64,000 nucleotides of DNA from Mesorhizobium sp. 1M-11 (GCF_001303895.1 NZ_LJSD01000058.1:1-64000), one strand, 5' to 3'. Counted from the first letter of the stretch, positions 7,883 to 16,570 are shown. Program-made: numbers and translations. Notes: generated by a model from the sequence alone, not told the origin.

Positions 7883-7896
7883 TGACCGCACGGTCA
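7883..7896. promoter_or_regulatory. Operator-like inverted repeat upstream of the ALDH gene
   Basis: The arms TGACCG and CGGTCA are perfectly inverted around two bases, 22 bp before the ALDH start and 10 bp before its AGGAGG site. Such TGACCG/CGGTCA dyads are typical TetR-family operators. No TetR gene is in the window, so the regulator would be elsewhere. Confidence 0.45.
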
Positions 7897-7917
7897 AATG
7901 GCCGGCAGGAGGATTTG

Positions 7918-9420
7918 ATGAACGAGAGAGTTGCTCCCCCGATCAGCGCCGCGGCATCGGCGTTTCTTGCCCGTACGCATCGCCCTTTCATCGGGGGGCG
8001 CTTTGTCGATATCGACCAAGGCGGGGCATTGCCGGTCGATGACTCGGCGACAGGTGAAATTGTTGCTCGCGTGCCCGAAAGCGGTCCCGAAATCGTCGAC
8101 CAGGCCGTAAAGGCAGCGCGTGCGGCACTGGAAGGTCCCTGGGGTTCGATGCCACCGGTCGAGCGCGAGCGGCTGATGTTGAGACTCGCCGATGCCGTCG
8201 AAGCGGATATGGATCTGCTCGCCGAAATCGAAAGCATCGAGAACGGCAAGTCGCTCGGCGTCGCCAAGATGCTGTCGGCCGGCGGTTCGGTAAACTGGCT
8301 GCGCTACTATGCCGGCTGGGCGACCAAGATCGAAGGCACGACGATCAACGTCTCCATTCCGGTGCCACCCGGCGCCAAGCATCATGCCATGACGGTCATG
8401 GAGCCGGTCGGCGTGGTCGGTGCCATCGTGCCGTGGAATTTCCCGCTGATGATCGGCGTGTGGAAGATCGCGCCAGCACTCGCCGCCGGCTGTACCGTTG
8501 TCATCAAGCCGCCACAGGAGACACCGCTCGGCCTGCTCAGGCTCGCCGAACTGATCGAGGCGGTCGGCTTCCCAGCCGGCGTGGTCAATGTCGTCACCGG
8601 CTCAGGCTCGGTGACCGGCGAAGCGCTGATCAAACATCCCGGCATCGACAAACTGACCTTTACGGGCTCGACCGAAGTCGGCAAGCGCGTGGGCCATGCC
8701 GCGGTGGATCGTGTCGCCCGCTTCACGCTGGAGCTGGGTTCGAAGTCGCCGATGATCCTGCTGTCGGACATGGAACACGGCATCGAGCCCCTGCTCGCAG
8801 GCCTCGGCATGTTCTTCAACCAGGGTCAGGTCTGCACATCGGCGGCACGCATCCTGATCGAAAAGTCGATCTATGACCGCACGCTGGCAAGGCTGGCTGA
8901 AATCGCCGATGGCATGACGCTGGGCGCAGGGCGGGACGAAGGCGCGCAGATCAACCCCGTTGTCTCAGCCAAGCACAAGCAGAGCGTGCTCGGTTATCTC
9001 GATCGCGCACTGGCGGCCGGCGGTGAACGCGTCAGCGGTCATCGCGCTGTGCCGACCAAGGGCCACTACATCGCACCGACCATCCTGCACAATGTTAAGC
9101 TCGACGCCGAAATCGTGCGCGAAGAGGTCTTCGGACCGGTCGTCGCCGCGATGCCCGTCGCAGATCTCGACGAGGCGATCCGGCTTGCCAACGACACCCG
9201 CTACGGCCTTTCCGCATCGGTCTGGACGCGCGATCTCGGCAAGGCGATGAAGGCGGCACACGGCCTCAAGGCCGGCACGGTGTGGGTGAATTCGCACAAC
9301 ACGCTGGACCCCGCCGCCCCGTTTGGCGGTTTCAAACAGTCCGGTATCGGCCGCGAACATGGGAAGGCAGCGCTGGACAGCTATCTGGAAACCAAGACCG
9401 TCATCATGCGGTACGCCTGA
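7918..9420 (+). CDS. NAD(P)-dependent aldehyde dehydrogenase
   Basis: A 500-residue member of the classical ALDH superfamily. The general base Glu272 sits in FTLELGSKSP and the nucleophile Cys306 in 'NQGQVCTSAAR'; the conserved 'PWNFPLM' and 'FTGSTEVGK' cofactor motifs precede them and the C-terminal PFGGFKQSGIGRE is complete. It is closest in look to betaine/phenylacetaldehyde dehydrogenases, but the substrate cannot be read from sequence. ATG 7918 has AGGAGG at 7907-7912 and is preferred to the TTG just before it. The GMC oxidoreductase starts 4 bp after its stop, suggesting a two-step oxidation of an alcohol to an acid. Confidence 0.9.
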   Translation: MNERVAPPISAAASAFLARTHRPFIGGRFVDIDQGGALPVDDSATGEIVARVPESGPEIVDQAVKAARAALEGPWGSMPPVERERLMLRLADAVEADMDLLAEIESIENGKSLGVAKMLSAGGSVNWLRYYAGWATKIEGTTINVSIPVPPGAKHHAMTVMEPVGVVGAIVPWNFPLMIGVWKIAPALAAGCTVVIKPPQETPLGLLRLAELIEAVGFPAGVVNVVTGSGSVTGEALIKHPGIDKLTFTGSTEVGKRVGHAAVDRVARFTLELGSKSPMILLSDMEHGIEPLLAGLGMFFNQGQVCTSAARILIEKSIYDRTLARLAEIADGMTLGAGRDEGAQINPVVSAKHKQSVLGYLDRALAAGGERVSGHRAVPTKGHYIAPTILHNVKLDAEIVREEVFGPVVAAMPVADLDEAIRLANDTRYGLSASVWTRDLGKAMKAAHGLKAGTVWVNSHNTLDPAAPFGGFKQSGIGREHGKAALDSYLETKTVIMRYA

Positions 9421-9424
9421 GCCG

Positions 9425-11014
9425 ATGACGGAAATCTTCGACTACATCGTCGCCGGCGCGGGATCGGCTGGCTGCACCATTGCCAACCGGCTGGTGACGG
9501 CCGGCAAGCGCGTCCTGCTGCTGGAAGCAGGGCCGCGCGACAACGACAAATTCATCCATATGCCGGCGACCTTTGCCAAGGTCATCGGCACCAACCGCAG
9601 CTTCATCTACGAGTCCGAACCGGAGACTAATGTCGGTGGGCGGCAGCTGCCGATCCCGCAAGGACGTACTCTGGGCGGTGGCTCGTCGATCAACGCGATG
9701 CTCTACATCCGTGGCCAGCACGAGGATTATGATACCTGGCGCGACCTCGGTTGCCTTGGCTGGGGCTGGGACGATGTGCTGCCGGTTTTCAAGCGGCTGG
9801 AGCGCAACGAGCGGCTGGATGGCACCTATCACGGCACTCGCGGCCCCTTGCCTGTATCGGATGCACGCCACAGGCACCCGCTTTCACTTGCTTATGTAAA
9901 AGCCGCGCAACAGGCCGGTTACCGCTACAATGACGACTTCAACGGCGAACGCCAGGAAGGCGTCGGCTTCTATCAGCTGACCACGCTTGATGGTGTCCGC
10001 CAATCGGCGGCAACGGTGTTCCTGAAACCGCTCGCCAGCGATCCGAACCTCACTGTCGTCACCGATGCCCAGGTCAGTGCGCTGACGCTGGAGAATGGCG
10101 CGGCGAGCGGACTTTCCTATACAATCGCCAACGGCCGCATCGTGCAGGCTTCCGCGAAGGAAGAAGTGATCCTGGCCGCCGGCGCGCTGGCGACGCCAAA
10201 AATCATGATGCTGTCGGGGTTGGGTCCTGCAGCGCACCTGGCGGAATTGGGGATTCCGGTCGTCCGCGATATGCCGGGCGTCGGCAAGGATCTGCAGGAT
10301 CATGTCGCGACGCCGGTCTACGCCGCAACGCGTGAGCCAATTTCGCTGCTCGGCCAGGACAAAGGGCTGAAGGCGCTTCGTCATGGGCTGCAATATATGC
10401 TCTTCGGCACCGGCCTGCTTACCTCGAACGTCGTGGAGAGCGGTGGCTTCTTCGACACCGACGGCGACGGTCGGCCGGATATCCAATTCCACGTGCTGCC
10501 GGTGATGATCGAGAACGCCGTGCATGGCTCGGTGGCTGAACACGGCATGGAACTGAACCCCTGCGTGCTGCGCCCCAAGTCGCGCGGCAAGGTGGAGTTG
10601 CGCTCGCGTGACCTGAACGATCCGATCCGTTTCACCACCGGCTTCCTGTCGAACCCGGATGACTTGAAGCTGCTCGTTGAAGGCGTGAAAGTGGCGCGCA
10701 ACATCCTGCGCCAGCCGGCGCTGCAGGCGGTGATCCGGGAGGAGCTGAGGCCTGGCGGAGCGACGGATCTGTCGGAGGACAAGATCGTCGACCACATCAT
10801 GCAGACAGCCAAGACCGTCTACCACCCGGTCGGCACTTGCCGGATGGGCACGGATGAGGCGGCGGTTGTCGACACGCAGCTTCGCGTGCGAGGGGTACCG
10901 CGCTTGCGCATTTGCGATGCTTCGATCATGCCACGCCTGGTCAGCGGCAATACCAATGCGCCGACGATCATGATCGCGGACCGGTGTGCCGACTTCATCC
11001 TCGCGACGGCCTGA
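9425..11014 (+). CDS. GMC-family FAD-dependent alcohol/choline dehydrogenase-like oxidoreductase
   Basis: A 529-residue flavoprotein of the choline dehydrogenase (BetA-like) group of the GMC family. The FAD-binding motif 'YIVAGAGSAGCTIANRL' opens the protein, the GMC signature 'GGGSSINAMLYIRG' is near residue 80, and the C-terminal catalytic His of 'YHPVGTCRMG' and Asn of 'SGNTNAPTIMIA' are present. It oxidises a primary alcohol to an aldehyde, which the adjacent aldehyde dehydrogenase would then oxidise. No signal peptide, so cytoplasmic. The start at ATG 9425 is set by homology to the FAD motif. The BetA role itself is not claimed because no betaine regulator or transporter is next to it. 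Confidence 0.88.
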   Translation: MTEIFDYIVAGAGSAGCTIANRLVTAGKRVLLLEAGPRDNDKFIHMPATFAKVIGTNRSFIYESEPETNVGGRQLPIPQGRTLGGGSSINAMLYIRGQHEDYDTWRDLGCLGWGWDDVLPVFKRLERNERLDGTYHGTRGPLPVSDARHRHPLSLAYVKAAQQAGYRYNDDFNGERQEGVGFYQLTTLDGVRQSAATVFLKPLASDPNLTVVTDAQVSALTLENGAASGLSYTIANGRIVQASAKEEVILAAGALATPKIMMLSGLGPAAHLAELGIPVVRDMPGVGKDLQDHVATPVYAATREPISLLGQDKGLKALRHGLQYMLFGTGLLTSNVVESGGFFDTDGDGRPDIQFHVLPVMIENAVHGSVAEHGMELNPCVLRPKSRGKVELRSRDLNDPIRFTTGFLSNPDDLKLLVEGVKVARNILRQPALQAVIREELRPGGATDLSEDKIVDHIMQTAKTVYHPVGTCRMGTDEAAVVDTQLRVRGVPRLRICDASIMPRLVSGNTNAPTIMIADRCADFILATA

Positions 11015-11017
11015 CGA

Positions 11018-11084
11018 TTGGACGAGCGCCAACCTTCCGTATCGGCAGCTATGACGCCGTCAAAAGCTGTTGACGCTCGTCCAA
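11018..11084. promoter_or_regulatory. 11-bp inverted repeat before the second ALDH gene
   Basis: TTGGACGAGCG at 11018-11028 and its exact complement CGCTCGTCCAA at 11074-11084 flank a 45-nt spacer. The right arm overlaps a TTGACG that could serve as a -35 box at 11070-11075. It may be a pair of operator sites or a stem that ends the ALDH-GMC transcript. Confidence 0.4.
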
Positions 11085-11192
11085 ATCGGGCGTTCCATTC
11101 CCGTATGCGTACAGTGCATTCTAGTGCGCGAGCGTGCTTTTTGCGTTTTCAATGCCTTATGGCGAAACGATCAAGCAGGGGTGGAGCTGACC

Positions 11193-12614
11193 ATGCTGCA
11201 TGTCAAACCCGATTTGCTGCGCGAGCGCTTCGACATGCAACGACGCGCCTTCGCAGCGGAACCGTTTCCTTCCCTTGCCGTCCGCAAGGATCGCCTGAAA
11301 CGCCTGCAGGCGCTGACCGAAAATCACGAGCAAGCGATTTGCGAGGCCATCGACGCCGATTTCGGCAGCCGTTCGGCACATGAAACGCGTTTTGCCGAAC
11401 TGTTCGTGGTGCGTGCTGGCATCAACCACGCGCTCTCGCATGTCGGTTCCTGGATGCGTGCCCGCAGCGTTGCCACCAGCCTGCCGTTCCTGCCGGGGAA
11501 GAACCGCCTCGTGCCGCAGCCTCTTGGCGTGGTTGGCGTCGTCTCGCCGTGGAACTATCCGTTCCAGCTCGCCGTTGCCCCGGCGACGGCGGCGCTCGCG
11601 GCCGGCAACCGGGTGTTGATGAAGCCTTCGGAACTGACCCCGAGCTTTTCGGCCTTGCTCGCCGATCTCGTTGCCGAACATTTCGCCCCGGAAGAAGTCG
11701 ATGTCATTACAGGTGACGCCGAGACCGGCAAGGCGTTCGTGTCGTTACCCTTCGATCACCTGATCTTCACCGGTTCGACTTCTGTTGGCCGTCAGGTGGC
11801 GCTTGCAGCCGCTGCCAACCTGACGCCGGTGACGCTGGAATTGGGCGGCAAGTCACCAGCGATCCTCGATCCATCCTGTGACATGGATGCAGCCGTGCGC
11901 AGCATTGTCTTCGGCAAGCTGCTCAATGCCGGGCAGACCTGCATCGCTCCGGACTATATCATGGTGCCGCAAGGCCAGGCTTCAGCTTTGACGAAGAGGT
12001 TCGCCGAGACCGTCAGGACGCTCTACCCGACCTTGAAAGCCAACACCGACTACAGCTCGATCGTCTCCGACCGTCACTACCAGCGGCTGAAAAGTCTGGT
12101 CGAGGAAGCGGTTGCGGGCGGCGCGATTGTGACCGAGGTCAACCCGACCAACGAGACGCTTCCTGCTGAGGGCCGCAAGTTCGCTCCGACCTTGGTGCAG
12201 AATGCACCGGAAAACAGCCGCTTGATGCAGGAGGAAATCTTCGGTCCGGTGTTGCCGATCCTCGAATACGCTTCGCTGGATGATGCGATCGGCTATGTGA
12301 ACCAACGCGATAGACCGCTTGCCCTCTATTGGTTCGGAACCGATTCCGCGGCACGCGAACGCGTGTTGCACGAGACCGTGGCCGGCGGTGTCACGATCAA
12401 CGATTGCCTGCTGCATATAGCACAGGAACGTCAGCCCTTCGGTGGTGTCGGCGCCAGCGGCACCGGTGCCTATCATGGCGAATGGGGATTCCGTACCTTC
12501 AGCAAGGAAAAGCCGGTCTTCCTGCAATCGCGTTTCAACGGCGGAGCGCTTCTGCATCCTCCTTACGGCGCAATGTTCGAGCGTGTGCTGAAAATGCTCA
12601 GGCTGGTGACCTGA
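11193..12614 (+). CDS. Coniferyl-aldehyde-type dehydrogenase
   Basis: A 473-residue ALDH of the short class-3-like group that includes coniferyl aldehyde dehydrogenase CalB: catalytic Glu216 in 'VTLELGGKSP', Cys250 in 'NAGQTCIAPDY' and the C-terminal 'QPFGGVGASGTGAYHG' with a 'SKEKPVFLQ' tail. ATG 11193 with GGAG upstream gives the usual family length. It follows the ALDH-GMC pair after a 178-bp gap containing an inverted repeat, so it may have its own promoter. An aromatic or long-chain aldehyde is a likely substrate, but sequence alone cannot separate coniferyl from fatty aldehydes. Confidence 0.82.
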   Translation: MLHVKPDLLRERFDMQRRAFAAEPFPSLAVRKDRLKRLQALTENHEQAICEAIDADFGSRSAHETRFAELFVVRAGINHALSHVGSWMRARSVATSLPFLPGKNRLVPQPLGVVGVVSPWNYPFQLAVAPATAALAAGNRVLMKPSELTPSFSALLADLVAEHFAPEEVDVITGDAETGKAFVSLPFDHLIFTGSTSVGRQVALAAAANLTPVTLELGGKSPAILDPSCDMDAAVRSIVFGKLLNAGQTCIAPDYIMVPQGQASALTKRFAETVRTLYPTLKANTDYSSIVSDRHYQRLKSLVEEAVAGGAIVTEVNPTNETLPAEGRKFAPTLVQNAPENSRLMQEEIFGPVLPILEYASLDDAIGYVNQRDRPLALYWFGTDSAARERVLHETVAGGVTINDCLLHIAQERQPFGGVGASGTGAYHGEWGFRTFSKEKPVFLQSRFNGGALLHPPYGAMFERVLKMLRLVT

Positions 12615-12631
12615 ACATAAGCGCGGCAACG

Positions 12632-13528
12632 TCAGTTATTGGTTCGGTTGTCTTGGCCGATCACCCGCATGAACTCGGTCTCGGCGGCGGTGGCATAGCG
12701 CTCTTTGTGGCGCAGCATGAAAAATTTGCGGCGCGGCACCGGATAGTCGACCGCGATCAAATTGCCGGCGGCGAGCGCATTGGCCGCAACGAGGCGAGAC
12801 ATCACCGTCACTCCAGCTCCAGCCGCAACGGCTGTCCGCACTGCCTCATTGGTGGGCAACACCAGGCCAATGTCGATATCGGTTTCCGAGATACCTTCCT
12901 GGCGCAGCATGGCAGCAAGGGTCGAGCGCGTTCCGGAACCGCTTTCGCGCAGGATCCAGCTTGCCGTTGCAAGCAAGGGTTTGGCGTCTTTGCCGAGCTT
13001 CCCCCAGGGATGATCGGGCGGCGCCAGCAGCACCATCTCGTCTTCTGCCACCGTGCTGACGGAAAGGGTCGGCTCATCGACCTCACCCTCTACAAAGCCA
13101 AGATTGGCCTCACCTTCCCGCACCTGCGCTGCCACCGTCTCGGTGTTGCCCATGGTGAGCGAAACGGCAATGCCGGCATGTTGCGAACGAAAAGCATGGA
13201 TGAAAGGCGGCAGCCAGTAATTGCCGACCGTCTGGCTGGCAGCGAGGCCCAGCGAGCCGACCTTCAATCCGGCAAGATCCGCAAGCACCAGTTCGGCAGC
13301 CGTCGCGCGTGCCAGCACCGCTTTCGCCTCAGCCAGGAAGAGCCGCCCAGCATCGGTGAGCGCAATGCGTCGGCCGACACGATCGAACAGCTTCGTCGCG
13401 TAGCGAGCCTCGAGCGCGGCCACCGCCGCGCTCGTCGCCGATTGCGTCAGATTGAGATCACGCGCAGCGTTGGTGACGTGCTCGCGTTCGGCGACAGCAA
13501 CAAAAATGCGCAATTGCTCCAGCGTCAT
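12632..13528 (-). CDS. LysR-family transcriptional regulator (YeiE-like)
   Basis: A 298-residue LysR protein: N-terminal winged helix-turn-helix (residues 1-60, MTLEQLRIFVAVAEREH then NLTQSATSAAVAALE) and a CysB/CbbR-type effector domain with 'LGLAASQTVGNYWLPP' near residue 95. It is transcribed in the same direction as the yeiH-type exporter gene, which lies 107 bp upstream on the same strand with a palindromic repeat between. The lysR-yeiH pairing is the same as yeiE-yeiH in enterobacteria, where YeiE links to sulfite response, so sulfur-linked control is plausible but inferred. Confidence 0.85.
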   Translation of the reverse strand: MTLEQLRIFVAVAEREHVTNAARDLNLTQSATSAAVAALEARYATKLFDRVGRRIALTDAGRLFLAEAKAVLARATAAELVLADLAGLKVGSLGLAASQTVGNYWLPPFIHAFRSQHAGIAVSLTMGNTETVAAQVREGEANLGFVEGEVDEPTLSVSTVAEDEMVLLAPPDHPWGKLGKDAKPLLATASWILRESGSGTRSTLAAMLRQEGISETDIDIGLVLPTNEAVRTAVAAGAGVTVMSRLVAANALAAGNLIAVDYPVPRRKFFMLRHKERYATAAETEFMRVIGQDNRTNN

Positions 13529-13539
13529 GCGGGCTCCTC

Positions 13540-13638
13540 AGAGCGCCGCGCATCCATTGGACGCGGGGCACTCCAAAACTCTAAATCTGCGCATCGTGCT
13601 TGCCGAAAATCGAACCCGATTTTCGGGCCGATGCACTA
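13540..13638 (-). repeat. Palindromic intergenic repeat, family B copy 2
   Basis: About 99 bp between yeiH and lysR, an inverted copy of the element at 38220-38321. Shared pieces read, on the minus strand, GTGCATCGGCCCGAAAATCG, then AGCACGATGCGCAG, then GGATGCGCGGCGCTCT. It contains a stem formed by CCGAAAATCG and CGATTTTCGG. The first bases of the element form the TAG stop of the yeiH-type gene. Confidence 0.7.
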
Positions 13639-14727
13639 GCCCACCAGTTTGACCAGAAGCAGGCTGAAGCAAGCGATAAAGACAAACGCCGAAAGCGCAA
13701 GCAGCAATGGGCGAAGCCCCCGCGAGCGTATCTTGCCGATATGCGTCTGCAGGCCCATTGCTGCCAGGCCGACCGACAACATGAAGGTGGTTGCGAAAAC
13801 GATGAGGGACTTGGCTTCGGCCGGCACTTCGACTGCGCTGTTCAACGCGACAACGGCGACAAAGGCGAAAACAAACCAAGGCATGGGTGGCTTTGCGGCC
13901 TTTTCAGAGGCCCTGCCCCGCGCAGCCATGACGCCAAGCGCTATCACCATGGGCGCCAGCAGCGCCACCCGTGCCAGCTTGGCGATGGTGCTGATTTCGC
14001 CGGCTTGCGGGCCAACCTGGAAGCCGGCGCCGATGACTTGCGCGATCTCATGGATGGAGGCACCTGCCCACAGGCCAAAGCCATGCTGATCGAGCCCCGT
14101 CGCGACGGCCAGCAGCGGGTATCCGAGCATCGCGATGGTGCCGAACAGCGTGACTGAGGCGACGGCATAGGCAACATCCTCGTCGCCTGCGTTGGTCACG
14201 GCATTGGTCGCAACAATGGCCGAGGCGCCACAAATCGAGGTTCCAGCGGCGATCAATTCCGTGAGCTTGCGGTCAACACCGAGAAGCCGGCCAAGGCCGA
14301 GGGTGAAACAGAACGTGGCCAGCAGCGACAGCGCGACAACGCCGACACCGGCTGCACCGATCGCTGCAAGTTGCGTCACCGTCAGCTGGAAGCCGAGCAG
14401 CACGATCGCGAGGCGCAACAGGGTGCGCTGGCAAAAGGCGATACCGGCGCGCGTGTTGGACGGCAAGCCGACCAAGTTGGCGAAGACGATGCCGACGATG
14501 ACGGCAAGGATCATCGGGCTGAAAATGCCGAGCCCTGGTAATTCGCGGATCGAAAAAGCCGACGCAGCCACAATCGCCGCCAGCACGATGCCGGGCCAGA
14601 TTGTGGTTTTGTTGACGGCGGCCGGCTCGCCAATCTTGACGGGCGGGGCAACCGGGCGATCAAACGATACGGCAGACACTGCATTCTCCAATTCCAAGCA
14701 GAATTGGAATGCCATTCTCCTTCTCAT
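13636..14727 (-). CDS. yeiH: YeiH-family putative sulfate/sulfite exporter
   Basis: A 363-residue integral membrane protein with about ten hydrophobic helices, matching the UPF0324/YeiH family: '[19 protein letters not shown]', '[19 protein letters not shown]', '[17 protein letters not shown]' and '[16 protein letters not shown]'. The [10 protein letters not shown] segment is the family signature. Function as a sulfate or sulfonate exporter is proposed from related genes. ATG 14727 is given, but a GTG at 14679 with GGAG 6 nt upstream is a strong alternative; then the inverted repeat at 14688-14707 would lie in the leader. The TAG stop lies in a palindromic repeat. Confidence 0.82.
   Translation of the reverse strand: MRRRMAFQFCLELENAVSAVSFDRPVAPPVKIGEPAAVNKTTIWPGIVLAAIVAASAFSIRELPGLGIFSPMILAVIVGIVFANLVGLPSNTRAGIAFCQRTLLRLAIVLLGFQLTVTQLAAIGAAGVGVVALSLLATFCFTLGLGRLLGVDRKLTELIAAGTSICGASAIVATNAVTNAGDEDVAYAVASVTLFGTIAMLGYPLLAVATGLDQHGFGLWAGASIHEIAQVIGAGFQVGPQAGEISTIAKLARVALLAPMVIALGVMAARGRASEKAAKPPMPWFVFAFVAVVALNSAVEVPAEAKSLIVFATTFMLSVGLAAMGLQTHIGKIRSRGLRPLLLALSAFVFIACFSLLLVKLVG
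14688..14707. promoter_or_regulatory. Inverted repeat near yeiH start
   Basis: CCAATTC and GAATTGG are perfectly inverted around a 6-nt spacer. It lies just upstream of the GTG start candidate of yeiH, so it may be the site for the neighbouring LysR regulator or a leader hairpin. If ATG 14727 is used it is inside the coding region. Confidence 0.35.
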
Positions 14728-14823
14728 CAATCCAACGCATTGTCCGTGTCAAATCATTCGATTCAAACGAACGATCACTGCAGGCGGCAGGACGCGTTGG
14801 ATGTCACCCGCGCGTTCGCCACG

Positions 14824-14920
14824 CTAGAGCAATTCCAGGAAAAGTGTCTAACGGTTTTCCGTCCGGAATTGCGTAGAAACAAAGAATTAGAGCGTTTCCG
14901 TGAAAACGGGAATGCTCTAG
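14824..14920 (+). repeat. Palindromic intergenic repeat, family A copy 1
   Basis: A 97-bp element starting CTAGAGCAATTCCAGGAAAA and ending GGGAATGCTCTAG, so its outer ends are inverted copies of CTAGAGC. It contains two internal stems, one around GGTTTTCCGTCC and one around CGTTTCCGTGAAAACGGGAA. It ends 8 bp after the stop of the D-lyxose isomerase gene. Copies 2, 3 and 4 of this family are at 46232, 57646 and 16571. Confidence 0.8.
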
Positions 14921-14927
14921 CGAGGGA

Positions 14928-15614
14928 TCAGCCGACCCAGCGTTCGTAGTCGGATACCAGGAGGTGGAGCGGTGCCTCATCCTCTTCGATGTCGGAGAAG
15001 CGACCGATCGGCTCGCGGAAGATGTTGTCGGTGAGATCGTCGTTGACGGTCGAGACTTCGCCGATCAACACGTCCTTGCCCTCTGCCCAGAAGGCGTGCC
15101 AGACACCCGGCAGCAGCGTGACGCTTTCGCCCGGATCAAGCTTGAGCAGGCCGCCTGCCGGCAACTTGCGAATGGTGCCGTCGACCGGAACGGAGACTTC
15201 CGCCGTGGGATCGATGCCGCCATCCGCATCGGGCATGAACAGTTCCAGCACCAGCTTGCCGCCACCGCGGTTGATGATGTCTTCCGCCTTGATCACGTGC
15301 CGGTGCATCGGCGAAAGCTGGTCCTTGCGCGTGATCATGATCTTCTCAGCATAAAGCATGCCCGCGCCCTTCTTCATGTCCTCGAAACGGCCATTGCGCA
15401 CCGTGAACAGGAAAAGGCCGAGTTCGTCGAACTTGCCCTGGCCATAGTCGGTGATGTCCCAGCCAAGCCGGGAGTCGAACACGCCCGCGGAGGTGTCGCG
15501 ACGCGCCTTCATGTCCTCCGGTGTCCAATAGGCGAAAGGCGGCATGACGTAGCCGAATGAACGGATGAAGGCATCGCCCTCGCGAATGATGGCGTTGACG
15601 GTCGAACGTTTCAT
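14928..15614 (-). CDS. D-lyxose ketol-isomerase family protein
   Basis: A 228-residue cupin-type sugar isomerase of the D-lyxose/D-mannose isomerase family. Recognisable segments are 'FGYVMPPFAYWTPEDM' near the N-terminus, the metal-binding HRH in 'QLSPMHRHVIKAEDI' with the following Glu in 'KLVLELF', and the second His of 'LLPGVWHAFWAEG'. It interconverts D-lyxose and D-xylulose (or mannose and fructose) in the cytoplasm. ATG 15614 with AGGA upstream is the clear start. No sugar transporter is adjacent, so it stands alone, with a family A repeat at its 3' end. Confidence 0.85.
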   Translation of the reverse strand: MKRSTVNAIIREGDAFIRSFGYVMPPFAYWTPEDMKARRDTSAGVFDSRLGWDITDYGQGKFDELGLFLFTVRNGRFEDMKKGAGMLYAEKIMITRKDQLSPMHRHVIKAEDIINRGGGKLVLELFMPDADGGIDPTAEVSVPVDGTIRKLPAGGLLKLDPGESVTLLPGVWHAFWAEGKDVLIGEVSTVNDDLTDNIFREPIGRFSDIEEDEAPLHLLVSDYERWVG

Positions 15615-15748
15615 GAGGACGATCCTGTGAAAGCAGTTACCCTTTGGCAGGTTCTCGTCGCAAAACCGCGGGACACTTTTGCGGAACCTGCTTGGGAATT
15701 TCGCATAGCGCAACGCCCGCCGGCTGTCGATGTGCAGCGAGGGCGGCG

Positions 15749-16504
15749 TCAGGCGTCGGCGCGACGCGCCGCCATGCGGCGCATCGCTATGACACGGCGG
15801 CGATGGATTTCGGTGCGCATCGCAATCAGATGCAATGCAAAAAACAGAACCGTGAAACCGATGGCCATTACCAGAAGCGGCCACAAAAGACTGGGATCGA
15901 TCGTCGGTCCGTCCAGCCGGAATACCGACGCCGGCTGGTGCAGCGTGTTCCACCATTCGACCGAAAACTTGATGATGGGAATGTTGATGAAGCCGACCAG
16001 CGTGATGATGGCGGCGGCCCAGGCTGCACGCGCGGCATCGTCCAATGCACGGGTCAGCGCGATAATGCCGAGATACATCAGGAACAGAACAAAGACCGAG
16101 GTCAGGCGAGCGTCCCACACCCACCAGGTTCCCCACATCGGCTTGCCCCAGATCGAGCCCGTGATCAGCGCCAATGCGGTGAACACCGCGCCGATGGGCG
16201 CTGCGGCCTTCAGCGAGACGTCGGCCAGTGGGTGGCGCCATACCAGCGTGCCCAACGCCGAAAGGGCCATCACCGTGTAGCACATCATGGAAAGCCAGGC
16301 GAAGGGCACATGGATGTACATGATGCGTACGGTGATGCCCTGCTGGAAATCCTCAGGCGCGGTGAAGCTCATATAGAGACCGGCCGCGAGCACGACCATC
16401 GCGATGCCAGTCAGCCAAGGCACCAGCCTATCGGCCAGAGCCATGAAACGGGTCGGGTTAGCCAGGTCTGCCCAACTCGAGGGGCGTGTGCTCATTTCGC
16501 TCAT
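15749..16504 (-). CDS. ccmC: Haem exporter membrane protein CcmC
   Basis: A 251-residue inner-membrane protein with six predicted helices and the CcmC tryptophan-rich WWD segment 'WGTWWVWDARLTSVF', plus conserved His residues in 'YIHVPFAWLSMM' and 'WWNTLHQPAS' that bind haem on the periplasmic side. CcmC loads haem onto the chaperone CcmE for cytochrome c maturation. The usual neighbours ccmA, ccmB, ccmD and ccmG are absent: on the left is the lyxose isomerase gene and on the right a repeat and ndvA. So ccmC seems isolated in this genome. Confidence 0.92.
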   Translation of the reverse strand: MSEMSTRPSSWADLANPTRFMALADRLVPWLTGIAMVVLAAGLYMSFTAPEDFQQGITVRIMYIHVPFAWLSMMCYTVMALSALGTLVWRHPLADVSLKAAAPIGAVFTALALITGSIWGKPMWGTWWVWDARLTSVFVLFLMYLGIIALTRALDDAARAAWAAAIITLVGFINIPIIKFSVEWWNTLHQPASVFRLDGPTIDPSLLWPLLVMAIGFTVLFFALHLIAMRTEIHRRRVIAMRRMAARRADA

Positions 16505-16570
16505 GAGGTGTTCTTAGAACCTTTCGGTCGACGTTTGAAGCCATGCCGAAAGGACAACACCGCGCACCTC

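Noticed and set aside
9425-11014. Calling the GMC-ALDH pair betA-betB
   Set aside because: The family resemblance is clear, but no BetI, choline transporter or choline sulfatase is nearby and the surrounding SDR-MoaF-SnoaL genes point to another pathway.
14928-16283. A 451-codon frame that would join the lyxose isomerase to sequence opposite or overlapping ccmC
   Set aside because: The part beyond 15614 overlaps ccmC in another frame; homology to the isomerase starts exactly at ATG 15614.
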